Source: Lasioglossum baleicum
Taxonomy: Eukaryota; Arthropoda; Insecta; Hymenoptera; Halictidae
Direction: 5' to 3'
Assembly (NCBI RefSeq): GCF_051020765.1
Contig: NC_134935.1
Span: 5,457,579 to 5,521,578, forward strand
DNA: 64,000 nt
Shown here one piece after another: positions 44,684 through 58,083 of the stretch (position 1 is the first letter of the stretch; each line of letters opens with the position of its first letter). The notes under the pieces were generated by a model, which did no database searches, was not told the DNA's origin, and saw only the letters and a list, made by a program, of their open reading frames with translations. Both the position numbers and the translations under genes were made by a program.

Positions 44684-46454
44684 TCATTGATGTGCGTAGG
44701 GAATAGTTGGTGGTAGATGCGAAATAGTAAATGCAGCGTTCGTTGTTCTAAGACGAGGTTCGTAACCGTGGTCTTGTCCTTCACCACCGACTGGCATAAC
44801 TTGACACGTTCTAATATGAAATGGAAACCGTTTGTTAGCCATAGACGGTCGAGTGATGAACAAAAATACTATGTGTCCCACACAGACGATCCATAACGAA
44901 CATCCCTTTGCAACGCTTTCTCTTATCCAATCATCTATCAATAAAGTAATACAGAGTATCTGTGAAATAATAATTACATTGCAGAACAATTCGAGCATAA
45001 ATATAACAATTCCAACATAAAATGTATTCAATGTATACCGTCAGTGGATGACATAGGAACCACACCGATCCCAAGGAGAATAACGAACCGTAAAAATGAA
45101 GTTTCGATTGCATCTTCTTTATTGTCTTCATACAACGAAGAGAGAAGACAAGCCATGCGATCAGCTTTACAGCTATCAACATGTATCCTGGTGGTGATTC
45201 GTAAATGTACAATACCAATCCAGGATCGAATATATCGGACTGGTAAATGTATAAAGAAAATTGAAAGAAAGATGTGAAACAGACGAAGAATATAAGCCAT
45301 CGAACTTGTCTTGCTGTTAGAACACTTTTCGTCACTGTATAGCCAATCGCTAGTAGTAACATAAGTACTGTGAACAGTATATCGGAACAAGCTTCTAAAA
45401 GATGACCAATCAAGGAAGCATTCTCGCATGCTACACCTTTTAAACCAAGATTCATGTAACTATAAATTTCACATAGTATTCCTATCAGCTGGAAAATCAA
45501 TGAAGCCATGAATATTTTGTAAGACACGTGCAACAGTCGTCTCGCCTTCAATTGTACTGCTATGTGGAAACTCAATATCACGAGTATAATGTATATACTT
45601 CCGATCGCTATTAACTCTGGTAATATATCTAAAATGGAAAAGGATTTAGTTAAAACAATATATGTACGTTGAACTGCCTTAGACCATAACAAAGTTACTT
45701 GCAGAACTCATCTGCTGAGAAGTGTTCTCTCCAGAAACTGCCAGACTGTGCATTTGTTAGCGATATCCAATAGGAAATATTCAGCCCGTTTTCTGAAGAA
45801 CAATCTGCTAACGCGATGAACCACCATCTTGGACGGGATGATCGAAATCTTCGATAGCTAGTGCATCGTATTACCGAATCGTCTTCTTTGCATCCGGATT
45901 TTACTGGTAGAAGCGTTGTTAATGGTACTATTTGACCGATTCCATCCCAGAGTATTTCTTCCTTTTCCAAACATGTTTTATTCGAAGGGTAAACGCTGGG
46001 CCATTGATCGGGAGCGTCGTAATACAATAACAATTTCAAATCTTTTTCCTCGCCACTTAACTCGAAATCGTACCGAAACGTACCTTGGTCCGTTAGAAAA
46101 CAGAATCTCGCTAGAAATGCCCAATTCTATAAAGGAAAAAATTATTTATTATTAGATTGCTTGACGGTAGAAAAGTTTTAAATTTGTTAAATACGTTGGT
46201 GTCTAATCAATTACTAAACATTTAAGTATTGTATGTATATGAAAAATATCATATACATAGAATGGAATTATTCTAGGTCGGATGAAATGTTTAATATGTT
46301 GGAAGATTTGTAAAATTGAATAAGAGTGAAGAGATTGATCAAAAATTGACAGTACATCACGTGTAACCAAGCGTCCTTGAAGAATTTTAGTTTCCATTAA
46401 TTGCGTGAACAAAAGCAAATATATTACACAGAAAAACAATGGCGATTTAAACAT
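44684..46454 (-). CDS. TMEM145: TMEM145/GPR180-type seven-transmembrane protein, 462 aa
   Basis: Four minus-strand exons: 46454-46356, 46126-45703, 45628-45039 and 44959-44684. A signal peptide (MFKSPLFFCVIYLLLFTQLM) is followed by a lumenal/extracellular domain with WAFLARFCFLTDQG, LLLYYDAPDQWPSVY, RPRWWFIALADC and SFWREHFSADEF. A seven-helix region follows (about residues 175-400, including PELIAIGSIYIILVILSF and FDPGLVLYIYESPPGYMLI), then a cytosolic tail beginning TRPSMANKRFPFHIRT. These are the diagnostic blocks of TMEM145, in the GPR180/GOST-like family with a rhodopsin-like TM domain. The ligand is unknown. Joining exon 2 to exon 3 in frame requires a GC donor (T|GCAAGT, exon end 45703), giving ADEFYILPEL. 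It is convergent with ALR and divergent from RRP7. Confidence 0.92.
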
Positions 46455-47444
46455 TGTTGACACTCGACCACGCAATTTCTCCTAACTGTGAATGATATCT
46501 ACATATCTCTTACACGTTACCTGTTACCTGCTGCTTTTCTTATAATCAATATTTGCCTGCCACCTGCGACTATACGTTTCAATTATCATATTGATCTTGA
46601 CTTATAATGCAAACTATATTCGAGGTAGTCTATATAAATAAATTTATCACGAAAGTCCGTGAACGAAACATTCAATACCTTATCGGCGTTGTATTTTTGA
46701 ATTTTAATTCGATACCGCGAAAAATTTCTGCACGGTGTTGATAAATGCACTTACGTGACCTTGACATTTACCTGCGGTTGTACAACGATATCGACATATG
46801 TCAAAATAGTGTATTTGCGCGTACATGTTTTTCCTAAGTGTGATAGGGAATTGGAGCTGTTTAAAACTGCTCGCAACTAAATATATTATTTACATTAATT
46901 GTAATTAATTAATTGTAATTGTAATTAATTTTTTAATATTTTCATCAGCGAGGGGGGGTGTACATGACTATATATTTTAAATAGATTTATAATTTACGAG
47001 GACCATTCATATTTTATCATGTTTCAATCATATGCTAAATAATATCTGAAAATACGCGGTTGAATACTAAAGGATACATGAGAAATCAGGGACATCTTGA
47101 AAAAAGAAGGATTCGTATTTCCTGTGTAAACTTCCGTTCTCCAAAAGTTGTCAGAAAAAAATTTGAGACTATATAGCGAGAATTACTTATGGTGCGAAGC
47201 CACCTAGCGGTGAAATTCAGTGAAATTAGAGAAATGTCGTTACAAAAACACGTGGGAGAATAAACATAATTCATGTGCATTATTTTTCGTAGAAAATGAT
47301 TACTGTGAAATATTGAATGTACTTCTAATGCGGCTTCTCAGCGATTGTGTTACTTCATCTTATAAAAACAAGTAGACTCGATGCTCGAAAGTATTATTCA
47401 GCATTGTTAATTAAATGACATAGAGGTTACAAAGGAAAATAATC
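46455..47444. promoter_or_regulatory. Divergent spacer between TMEM145 and RRP7
   Basis: About 1 kb between opposite start codons. AT-rich, with a G run at 46952 and alternating TAATTAATTG tracts near 46905-46930. No recognisable element or gene, so promoters for both neighbours are expected here. Confidence 0.3.
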
Positions 47445-48428
47445 ATGAAGGACAATAAACGAAGCCTGAAGAGTTTTAAAAGTAAAGTGACATTGGTTTC
47501 ATCCACTGTTTTGAGTTCTGCTTGCTTTATTTATATTTCTCATTTCCAGAATTATGGATTCAATTCGATGAGGACAACATAGATAAGCATCAATTATTTT
47601 TTAAAGAACATTCCATAAGAAACCAAGACCTTGAACATCCAAGGGGCAAAACGTTATTCGTACTAAATATACCACCCTATGTAACCAGCAGGGTTCTAGA
47701 GAAAGTTTTTGGAAAACTTTGCGGAGTTGTATCCAGTGTATTTTTTGCTACTCCGAAAGGGTTCAAAACAGCATATGTAGTATTCGAAAAGGAATCTGCT
47801 TTAGAAACAGCATTAGAACTTCCTGAAAATAGTACTGTAATATTGAACGACGAGCAGCATGTATGTCTAACAGGATTAGCCAGTAAGTCATTGTTTATTC
47901 TTGTTGTTCATATAAATTACTTGTAATTCATAGTCTGTAAACTTGAATTATTCGAATAGAATGGTGTAGAGAATATAACAATTCAATCTGCAATGAAGAA
48001 AGAATGAAAATGGAAATTGAGAACTATATGAAGAATTATGATCAAAGAATAATCGACAAGATTGCTAACGAGAAAGCTAGGGCAGAAGAAGATGAGGATA
48101 ACGATGGTTGGGTAACTGTAACTGGACAGAAGAAGAGAGGACAATTTGCTCTTGCGAGAAAGGAATCTGTTATTAACAAAGTGCAAGAGAAAGAAGAACA
48201 GAAAAATAAGAAAAAGCGGTTGCTCAACTTCTATACCTTCCAGATTCGTGAGAGTAAAAAGCAGAGTACGTTTTTTGTAGCAGGATATTAATTATTTAAA
48301 GTTTCGATACTTCAATTATTTTGTTATACTGTATTTTCACAGATCTGGCTGAGCTGAGAAAGAAATTTGAACTGGACAAGAAAAGGCTACAGGATTTGAA
48401 GTCGAAGAGGACATTCAAGCCATTTTAA
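47445..48428 (+). CDS. RRP7A: RRP7 ribosomal RNA-processing protein, 253 aa
   Basis: Nucleolar factor of the small-subunit processome (UTP-C/CURI-type complex in yeast) needed for 18S rRNA maturation. Four exons: 47445-47481, 47550-47882, 47960-48265 and 48343-48428, phases all 1. The first exon gives MKDNKRSLKSFK. An RRM-like fold follows (KTLFVLNIPPYVTSRVLEKV, then GFKTAYVVFEKESALETAL). KWCREYNNS leads into the RRP7 C-terminal domain with ENYMKNYDQRI, DNDGWVTVTGQKK, LLNFYTFQIRESKK, and terminal LAELRKKFELDKKRLQDLKS...FKPF. This final motif is the invariant RRP7 signature. The length is close to human RRP7A (280). It is convergent with INTS15, with stops 155 bp apart. Confidence 0.95.
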
Positions 48429-48583
48429 AACTAGGTTTTGAATTTCAATGTGAAATCGATATTTATTATACCGTAAAAATTCCGTTTACATTTATACCTA
48501 TCGTAAAGTTATGTGCTGTATTGTATACCACAATTTATGTACAGAAATAGTAGAACATAAGTTCAAGTAACAACTTCAGCGAA

Positions 48584-50262
48584 TCAAGAAGCTTTGCTCG
48601 CGTATGTCTGTAGAGTCCATTCGATTAAAAAATGTTGATACGCCAATGGCTGTAACAGAGCCAACATTTCCTCTGTAAGATAGAATAAAAAATTAATCGA
48701 CGTAACTCATATAAAAATTAACAAATTACAAAAATACATACGTTTATTTCCATAAATACAATTAGCAGACATTGCTGCGCTCACAGCTTGTGCGAGTCGC
48801 TCCATACCTAAATCGCGTGAAGTTAGACTAGTAGTTGAATGAGATCCTAGATTGCTACTTAAAGCACGAATGGTGGCTGCAAAGTGCTGTGCTGAAATTG
48901 CATGTTTATTATTACCACTATTCTTTAATCTTAATACTGAATCCATAAGTAGCTGTTGAATTTTCGAATACAGTTTCTGTTGTTCCTTGCAGTTCTCTGT
49001 GTTCTTTAGCCGAAGAGGACACAGAATGCACCACCTAATCGAAAAATGAGTAGTCATGATCGAATGTTTAGTTATTGTGTTTCGTTGGAAACCAAATTGG
49101 ATATTATTTCTTCCCTTAACGATTTTAATAGAGGAGAAATTTTGAATTTCATGTCTAGTGATCAGTAGACTGCGGATCTTTATGCATTTATAGCAAAATT
49201 GTGTAGACAGAATTCAAAATTGTAGGAAAATTTCAAAAATTGAAGATGTATATACATGATTTCTCATCTATTAGAATTATTAAGGGAAGAAATAACATTC
49301 AATTTGGTTTCTATTTCTTGCAATCGATACAGACAATTTTTATTTTGCATAAAGATCCACAGTCTAGTGATGAGATTAAATTACTCTGTCATTAGCAGGC
49401 TGATAGAAATTCTTTTTATCTAATGTAGCACGGTTTAGAGGGAGCTTGGCTAGAACCTATAAGCTTCGTCTAATTTACCTGAACAAGCCTGCAATAGGTG
49501 TAATCGGCGTCATTGGAATACCGCCGGTAGGCAAGGCAGGATTATCCATCAAAGGAGTTAACAAGAGACTCGGGTTTTCATCGATCCATTCTCCTACTAA
49601 TCTAAGCAGTTCAGTAGGTGGATCTTTCTCTTCGTAAACTTCACCTATCGCCGTTAGTAAGTTGGCAGTGAAATGTGGTGCAAGAACAGGAAGCTGCTTC
49701 AATTTATCGATAGATTTCGGAGTAAGGACAAAGTAGTCGTTAAGTACATGCCTTGCTAATCCTACACTCTGCGTCGAGGTAGAACCTAACTGTTGCATCC
49801 AGATACCAGTTGCATTTAACACTGCCTTGTTTTGTGTAGCTATAGCCAATGATACTAAATTACCCAATATTTTGTTTCTGGGACTGTCGGCAGGAAAAAG
49901 AGATAAAAACACTGCATTTCGTACAGCAGGACTTCCTCCTGGACTTTGAAAGAAATCACTGAGTACTTCTATCAATTGTAACTCCTGTATGGCTATAGTC
50001 ATGTTGCGTCTCTTTCGTCTTTCTATTTCTCCAAATACGAACTCTGATATTAAATCCAGTTGTAGGTCCATTTGCTTTCCCGGTCGACCACATAGTATTT
50101 CTTTAAACAATTCACACATATTTGCACAGAAGAATGTAGTGTTTACATACAAAGTTGTTCTTAACCCTTTCAATCCATCTTACCGATCCTGCATAAAGCT
50201 TCTCTAGCGCAGTATGGAAAATCTAATTTTCGTAAGTTTTGTTTTATATCATTCCCAGCCAT
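48584..50262 (-). CDS. INTS15: Integrator complex subunit 15 (C7orf26 homologue), 360 aa
   Basis: Helical-repeat subunit of the Integrator RNA-cleavage complex that acts on snRNA and paused Pol II transcripts. Four minus-strand exons: 50262-50184, 50100-49479, 49034-48742 and 48672-48584; phases 1, 2, 1. It starts MAGNDIKQNLRKLDFPYCAR. Exon 2 has LISEFVFGEIERRKRRNMTI, IQELQLIEVLSDFFQSPGGS, and ends TPITPIAGLFR. Exon 3 begins WCILCPLRLKNT (human LVGLIRWCVKAPLAYK at the same junction) and contains ERLAQAVSAAMSA. Exon 4 has EMLALLQPLAYQHFLIEW. The first intron, 83 bp, uses an unusual purine-rich acceptor (TTTAAAG), so the exact exon 2 start is the least certain point. A minus-strand AATAAA at 48467-48462 overlaps the RRP7 3' side. 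A MITE (49166-49366) sits in intron 2. Confidence 0.88.
49166..49366. mobile_element. hAT-type MITE copy in INTS15 intron
   Basis: Left TAGACTGCGGATCTTTATGC with ATTTATAGCAAAATTG, right TTTTGCATAAAGATCCACAG followed by TCTA; 201 bp. The flanking octamers GTGATCAG and GTGATGAG differ at one base, fitting an 8-bp duplication. Its interior matches the fragment at 14380-14520. Confidence 0.85.
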
Positions 50263-51000
50263 TAATGCCTATATGCGCGTCTGGCATGTAATATTATTAA
50301 TGTACATTCAAAATAAATAATCCAATCGTCCGAGGACTATATATTTACTTAGAACAGATGTTTTCGTAAAGCCATCATTGCATAAAGCAAATCATTGTCG
50401 ATTTTCATGACCAGTATCAGTTCAGAAAATATGCATCTTCATTGGTGCAGTTTGTTTCGTGCGGATTTCTATTGTCGAGCAACCAATAAAATAACACTGC
50501 ATGTAATTCCTGTCTGGAGATTGCGCTAGTTACGGATCCGCCAAAATTTTGATTTTCTACGATTTGTAATTTTTGTATACACGAAAGAAGAATTAATTCA
50601 ATTGAGATGAAGAATTAGGATAACAGTGAGGAAATTTCCTTTAAATTAGAAAATCACGATCAAATTCACCCTTTTGCAAATCAATTTCCGAAAGAAAATA
50701 TTCTTTCCGAACATGTTTTATATATAGATAGATAGAGTGGTTCAGAATTGACTAAATTTCTCAATCCCAATACGCGATGATGTAACAATACATTGAACAA
50801 TTACAAAAATGACATATTGACATGTTTCTCGAAAAACTTTCGAGAACGTCACTTGGAAGCGATAGCCCTCTAGCGGCGTGTGGCGAGACACGCCATGAGG
50901 GAAGAACTTCTAATTCGTAGCGCCACCTCCGACTAGGTTGCGAACCACATTGTTAGTCAAAACAATCGCCGAATTCACGGTCTATTTTTAGGTGGCACCC
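50263..51000. other. Upstream region of INTS15
   Basis: 5' flank of INTS15, AT-rich then GC-richer after 50840. No gene or repeat recognised. Confidence 0.35.
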
Positions 51001-51286
51001 ATTAAGCTATAGTGCATCACGATTTTTCCTGTACACCGAAAAAACCTATATAGTCGACGGTCACCGCGTTCGACGGTCTACCGATCTCGAAAAAGTTCAA
51101 CGACCCCGTGGTATAATTGTGACAAGAGGAGCGACCGGCCATGTTTATATCGTGGTGAATTTCGAGGTAGCGGCCCCGAGACCCGAGACCGATTTATCCA
51201 CGTGTACTTGCTCAATCTTCATCCCCTTATACCTGACGTCCAGCACAGTGTCGGAATCGTTTGAGCGATGGAGTCCAGCGAGAGGG
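51000..51286 (+). promoter_or_regulatory. Possible promoter and first exon of a rightward gene
   Basis: A GC-rich island after AT-rich DNA has a TATA-like stretch (CCTATATAG, about 51048) and CG-rich sequence downstream. The ATG at 51268 opens MESSER and is cut after 19 bases by a consensus donor (G|GTGAGT, 51287). A longer frame without an ATG also ends at the same donor. No downstream exon could be recognised in the remaining 12.7 kb, so this is a weak candidate for the 5' end of a gene with long introns. Confidence 0.25.
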
Positions 51287-53803
51287 GTGAGTGAATTTGT
51301 ATATGAAATAAAATCGCGGCAATATTGAGTCTCTGACACAAATCACGACCTGGGGGCAATGGCAGTGTCAGGGTCGGAACGGAACTAGTTCAGTGACCGC
51401 ATTCGTGATATTCGACTACGATATTATCCTTGATTTTCAACGTTTCATCCATTTTTCATTCATCTTTTCCTTTGTACAAGCACGATATTCGCTATTGGGA
51501 ACAGCTTCCTGCGAAAATTAACTCTCAACCGAATCTATGTCACGCATCTTACTTTTCATCTTGACTGTACTCTCTACTCTTGGCTCGATCCCTACGCGTG
51601 CCTTTTACATAGATATATCTATAGATGCGTGGATACACCGCGGAAGAAAGTGTAATTTTCGTGGTTCTTTAATAAGTTCCGTGAACGTTTCTTTGATCAG
51701 TCCTGTCAGGGATCTACGAGCTCAGTCAAAGCAGATGTTTTTCATTTTTTTTTATTCTCTTTGACGTTTGAGAAAGTTGATTTACTCAGATGACTACGTT
51801 CAACGTTACGCAATAGTGTAACGGCGTGTCTTTAACCTAGATAGTGTCTCGCGTATAGTGAATTGAAGCCACGGTACCGCTTGAAAGAGACACGTGAGAA
51901 TTATTATTGCTTGACCGAGTCGAGCATGTGTTGCAACGTGGCGACACCTGTCGTCTGTTCGTGCACGTCCTACCTCAAGCTAGCGGGAATTAACCCCTCT
52001 CCCTTTATACGTCACCGTGTTCAACCCTTACGATCTGCGCACCGGACCTTATCGAGTCCTGCGGTGCCGGCATTTTATTCTCGTTTTCTGTTTCGCGTTA
52101 ACCGATTCATTCACAACTAGGGTAATCGTATAAAAATATATATTTTGCCCTGAATCAATTTGCACGATTGAATGAGAATGTGTTTTAGTTGGCGAGGCAA
52201 ACAAAATTGTCGATCATTCTCATATTTTTATACATTATTTGAACAAAACATTTCTAAGGAAAGGTTAAGATAAGACCATTTTTCTTCTAACTCGACTGTT
52301 GTTTGCATATTGCTCTAAATTGCACACACATAGGGGAAAGTTTTATTATTATTTATAGATACCTGCTTCGGTACAATAAAAATATAAAAAGAAACTTCTC
52401 GTGCGTTTTTAATAAACAAAGTAAGCCCTCAGAATTAGGTACATTAAAGTGAAGGCGGAGCTCATTACTGCCACACAAAAATCGCTAGGAATGTCCCTAA
52501 TACTGCGGTATGTATTTTTTCAGAACATTGTTACCTATTACTATGTACAGATATAAATGTAGCGAGGACAGTGGCATTTCGTTGGTGCTACATATTTCAC
52601 GATACTCACTGTCCAGTCATTCTTGTGTGCGCATTTTGTAGCAATTGTTGCGAAATTCTGGGAATTTCTTTGTTGCCAGAGGGTGCCCTCGGACCCGTAG
52701 CAGTCTATCTCTTATTTTTGATCTACCCTTTTCGTCTTTTGTTCCGTTCTGGGATACTTTTTTCCCCTGTTAGACTCTTCCTTGTTATATAAGTCCAAGG
52801 ACGAGCTACATCATGGCTGTGCAAACACACATTCGCACACGGCTCTCCCTCAGTGGTTATGCTACTTTTTCCCCTTCTTCTTCTAACCTGTGCTCTGTTG
52901 TCGTCCTTTCTCTTTCCCTCTTTTTCTACTTCCGTCTTATCTCGTTCCTCCTCTCTCTTTCGATCTCCCCTCCCTTATCTACATTCTTCTCTATTCTTTG
53001 CCTCACTGTTGCTATATTATATTGGCCGGCTCTCTGCTATATTGTTCCGCACACCGGTTTATACCTCTCGGTCCCTCTTTTCTTTTTATTGCGTGCATGA
53101 GAATGATTCCGTTTCGCCCTTACCGCTTTCTGTTACAAAATAGCATGGATTTGTTAAAACTGTTTGTAACTGAAGGTTCGAGAAATGTTCTTTTGTACAG
53201 TTTGTGCAACGTACAACTGATGTCTTAAATATTGAATTACGATAAGCGGATTCACCTGCATAACTGTATCAAAATTTTATCATTTCGTTTAAGGCTCCAC
53301 CTTGAAGATGAATATTTTAATAGTTAACGAAGTGTTCGAAATATCTTACGGTTTATTTCTCTTGCAACGCAGAGAACTATTTCGAAGGATCGCGATTCAT
53401 CGCGATGAAAGTATTACATATTGGCATACTCGCGGCAATTAGATAGTATTGATTTATCGGCAGCGACTGGAGTGGTATTCACGCAATTTGGAAAGATGGA
53501 TAATCGTTGGCCTTGCGTGAGATTATACCTGACCAGGCTATTCTATTGTTCCGTGTCGACGGCGAAATTACACGAATTCGCATGTTAAACCTGGGTATTA
53601 TACGGCAAATTAAACGTGGCGTTTAGAGGGAACGAAAATAGAGGGATGTAATTATTAATGTGTTCGCGAGAGTAACATCGAGATGTATTGATTTCCCGTA
53701 AATCGTAATATTAGTGCCGTACACCTTGCGGCCGAACTATAAGGGACTACGAATCCGTGAAAATCTACGTTATTACAAGAAAATGTACAAAATTGTTATT
53801 ACT
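51287..53803. other. Gene-poor stretch with pyrimidine-rich tract
   Basis: Contains a CT-rich tract (about 52840-53000) that opens long low-complexity frames in several readings, and no recognisable protein. If the candidate exon at 51268 is real, this is its intron. Confidence 0.35.
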
Positions 53804-54003
53804 AGACTGCGAATTTGATGTATTTATGACAAAAATGAGTGAGTGTAATCTAAAACCGAAAAAACATTAGACGAATTTAATGCTACTGTTATATCATGTT
53901 CAAGCTATTAAACATTTTAAAAAAGAAATTATATTTTTATCTCAGCCCAGTTTGTTGCTATTCAGGTAGACAGGTTTCATTGTGCATAAAAATCCGCAGT
54001 CTA
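53804..54003. mobile_element. hAT-type MITE copy with perfect 8-bp TSD
   Basis: Left TAGACTGCGAATTTGATG with TATTTATGACAAAAATGAG, right GTGCATAAAAATCCGCAG followed by TCTA; 200 bp. Flanked by GTTATTAC on both sides (53796-53803 and 54004-54011). Confidence 0.9.
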
Positions 54004-54011
54004 GTTATTAC

Positions 54012-57000
54012 TATGCGAAATGAAAAAGATGGTGTAGACTTGGAAGATATTCGAGAAAAACTATTTCACAATTTACCATTAGCATTTTCTCAATTTTCTC
54101 GAAAACCGTTAGTTTCACGAGGGAAAGTGATACGACATAAAAGACGCGGAATGTGAAGATCTACAGGTTTTGTCGAACACATTTTTCGATTCGATAAATA
54201 GTTTAGGGTGTAGACGAAACGAAATAATATTTTAATGATATTTTTGCACATTTTAGGATTACATTATATTTCTGAACATAAATAATCACGCTGTCCTTCA
54301 TAATTTCTGAATGCGAAGAGAAAATTTGCGTTATATGTGTCTACATTTAGTTTAACAGTTCCAAGTTATTCTTTGTTTCTTACATCGACACTATCTAAAT
54401 ATGTATACTGAAAAAAATCATAGAGAATGGAAATATTCTAGGTCGAACAAATGTTTCGAACAAATATTCTAGGAAGAACAAAATTCTGTGTGAATGCGAT
54501 AGAAATGAACAACATTCATATCTGGTAGATTCCATTTAAAATCTTCATCACTATACGGGAAGGGTTTCAGAGCACATTCGCAGCGTCCTCCATTCCCTAA
54601 TTGAGGAATTGCTTTGTTTCGTCCCGACTGGCCTTGTTTCCGCGCGCTGCGTTTTTGCGCTGTCGTCTAGCCGACTCTTGTATTTGAACTTCGTCGAACG
54701 AGTCAATTAGCAAGCTGCCGTAACATCTGCCAGCATCGTTTTCTTTCTCTCGAACTATCCAGCCATGTGCATGGCAATATGTACATATGTATATGTACAG
54801 GGTGTTCTCGAAAACCATAGACGCGCATGATTAACCTGAGAACTTTGAACTGCGAGCAGAACGATGGTTCGTCATACAGGAATAGACTACTCTTGTCCCT
54901 CTGATAAACTACCAAGAGAGAGAGAGAGAGTTTCCTGATATTTTCTTCGTTATCCAAAGTTTCCTGGGAACACGATTCATTCAATTACTCCCGGCTGCAG
55001 AAACCGGGAGAATTAATTGCACCCAACGTGCTACCATCGTCCACGCGAACTTCGGCAATTTACGGCGACATTTGTGCCTGGTTCATTCCGTTTTGAACCA
55101 ATGACACGAATCCGTTCCGGCAAGCCAATTAACGAGATAGAATTCGAGCGCGTAGGCGTGCGGCACGCACGTTCGCCATTTAGATATTCCCGGCTCGTAT
55201 CGGTCAGGATGTGCTGAAATCCTGTCGCGTTCGTCAAGGATACCCCAGCGCACATTTTCCGTCCGATCAATTTCACAAATTTCTGCGATCTCCACGAATA
55301 CTCTGCCCGAAATCTCCGTAATGAAACACACATTTCTAAATAAGATTCTAATAGGTACATTAACCGCGCGCTTGCCGTATATTAACGAGTCAGACTCGCG
55401 ACGAAGGTCTTAACAAAGTCTAACAAATATGAATGTTATGCCTTTCTTTTTAGATGAAATAAAATTTTTGTTTCGTTTGTTGTCAACATTTAAGCATCAC
55501 TACGAATGTAGCCATATATTTTCTTTTCTCTTCTGTTAATCGCTGTAACTGTAAAGTAAATGTTACGGCAAGGGGTTAAGGAAGGCATATTCATTAACAG
55601 CGACGATAGAAGCAATATTTACGTGTTTAAAATAAACGACAAAGGGCAGAAAATAGTCTTTCCACGTCTTTCCGAAGTGAAAACTTGTTCAGGCGCCTCG
55701 CGTACGCGATTGCTGGACTGTGGATAAGTGAGGTGAAACAATATTCGATTCCCCGAGCGAGAAGCAAAAGAAAGTTTTCACTTCGGTCGTGGGATCTTAT
55801 GCGCACAGTATCAGTCTGGTTCTCAATAATTAACACAATAGTTTCTTCAGTGTCTTCCTTATCTAAAGATGTGACAATGTAATCGAAGAATTTTGTTTTG
55901 ACGAGTCTTCCCCGCGAAACCGCTGAAAAATGAACATCTGTGATGCTGAAGGGTGAGCACACGGGCCTGCCATTAGACTGGAACCATAGGGGTGTGCATA
56001 GTGTTTACCATTATGCCTCGTTCACCGGGTAAACCGTGTAATCTCGATGGCTATAAAACGTAACGTTTCTACTGGATTTTCAACAAAAAATTACGGGACA
56101 CACGGGCGCCGGAATACAAAGGTTTGAATGTGTGAAGGTTAGCGGAGTCAGCGGTTATAATTATCCTTAATGAGGTCGTTAATTGGAGGCAAATAAAGGC
56201 GTCGCTTGATCCCTGGATAAATAGAGCCTTGAAGCTTCCTATCGATCGTTGTCCGGTTATCACCGCGCCGGAGACACACGGCTATTATACTGTGATCGTT
56301 CGAAATAATTAGCCGGCGATCATCGCGCGAATTACATTCTCGCGTTTCGTTTTTGCGAGAGGATTGTCACGGTGTACCGAGGCCGGCCACCGATCGTTCG
56401 CTTATGTCGTCCCATTCGCGTGAACTCGTATCGGCGATTACTTTATAAATGCGGAGCCCACGGTGCTATTACACCACCCGTTCTACATGCTGGTAGCGAT
56501 TAAGATAGGCCGACGCGACGCGCCGGTTGCGCGAGTCCGCCATTTCAGTTACCCGCTCAAGGTCCCCGCGAAGATTCTCGGGAAATTGTCGAGGGGATTC
56601 CCCGGAGAATAGTTTCCAAATCGTGAATTACAGTAATCCCGCGATCTAAGCCGATGCTCGGTCCTGTGACAAAGATCGTGAAGGGATATTGTTTTTGTGG
56701 CCGCATCGACTTTATTTTTTACTTATTTTTAATGAAATTTTACCAATATATTTGCGAAATTTTTCTGATTAAAATGCAGTACATGTGCAAGGGGTAGGCG
56801 AACAGATCGCAAAGCTCCGTCTCGCTTAGATCGCGGAATTACTGTATACCGGAAAAAAGAATTTTGCCGAGGCGAGTGTACAAGAAATTTCATTTATACG
56901 TCGTCTACCAAATTAAAACTGAACAAATTGTAATAGGGTGTCCTATCTTGTTGTCCCTGACTGTGTTATCCGCGTTCACAATCCGAACCACACGATAATA

Positions 57001-57780
57001 CTCGACGGATCATGAGTACGATTTCTTGTTGGTTTATTACGGGTAATAAAGCGAGCTCTCGCCACTCGCTTAACGATCCTGTCAGTTATTCTTTTATCGA
57101 TTCTTGGAATATAAATATCCGATGATCGCATTGCTCGGAATGTATTTGGGGTGAAACATTTAATCATAATCGCAGGAAAACAAAAGGAAAGATATATGTA
57201 CGTACATATAAAGAGAGTCGTCGCTGATCGTCGACCCCCGCGACTAATTTCCATCGGCGATCGTACATGACCAGCGCAACGATTTCGTGCGTGGAGAGCG
57301 ACCAAGAAAAAAGGGGACAGACTCGTTTTTAAAGTACACTCGAACCGCTGCGCCGCGCCGTGATAAACGGATTATGCGCAGCTACGCGATAACACGCTTG
57401 CCAGTGTCAATACTCGCGGATTTATCTGACGACACGGTTGTTCTCGACGGAAACTTTTTATCTTTATCGCGTTTTTCCCCCCCTTCGCGAGTTCCGCTCG
57501 ATTGGCTCTGCTATACGGCGATGTCCGGATATACAGGGACTCCTACTAATATTCGGACACTTGTAAAAGTAGTTCACTGGAAAGTGAACGACTCTGATCC
57601 GTCACGCTCCGAGGTGAAACGCTATTGGGTACAGCTGAGGAGTCTATGCAATCGCCATAGAAGTTTTCATTTCGGTCGTGCGGTCTTATATGCGAACAGT
57701 ATTGGTCTGTTTTTTATATTTTATATTTTTGAGAAATTAGAACAACTTGTTTAGAATAGCAGAGAAAATACTGTAAGTTG
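54012..57780. other. Gene-poor stretch with a dispersed repeat
   Basis: No gene recognised. 55690-55830 and 57590-57710 are diverged copies of one repeat (TTTTCA.TTCGGTCGTG.G.TCTTAT; GAGGTGAAAC), related in part to the interior of the element at 4310-4487. A GA microsatellite lies at about 54915-54930. The 54750-54860 stretch includes ACAGGGTGTTCTCGAAAACC, a possible element end. Confidence 0.4.
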
Positions 57781-58083
57781 TTGTTGTTCACAACTTTTTA
57801 ATGTGGGCCTGCGGTGTTCACTCCTCCGACTCTATGTCCGGTGGTTGCACGCGAGGTTGGGTGACTCGTGAATAATAACAACAATCTTGGCTTGTACTTG
57901 GCCACGCCGTGCGTTCCCTCCTCGTTCCTCAGAGGGAGTGTTCTCACCGGTAAGAGCGGCTGTGGATGTCCCAGACCCCACCACAGTACCTTCGCCACAA
58001 CGCGCAGCACGTTTTTATTGTTGATATGCTGTATATACTATAAGGGACTATCTTAAAATTTAAAAACTAGATTATATAGAAAT

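Noticed and set aside
52813..53228. Three overlapping plus-strand frames rich in Ser, Leu and Phe
   Set aside because: All three frames are open because the DNA is pyrimidine-rich; hydrophobic composition is a by-product, not membrane helices.
54013..54156. Short plus-strand ORF (MRNEKDGVDLEDIREKL...)
   Set aside because: 46 codons directly after a MITE, no homology recognised, no splice or promoter signal; likely chance.
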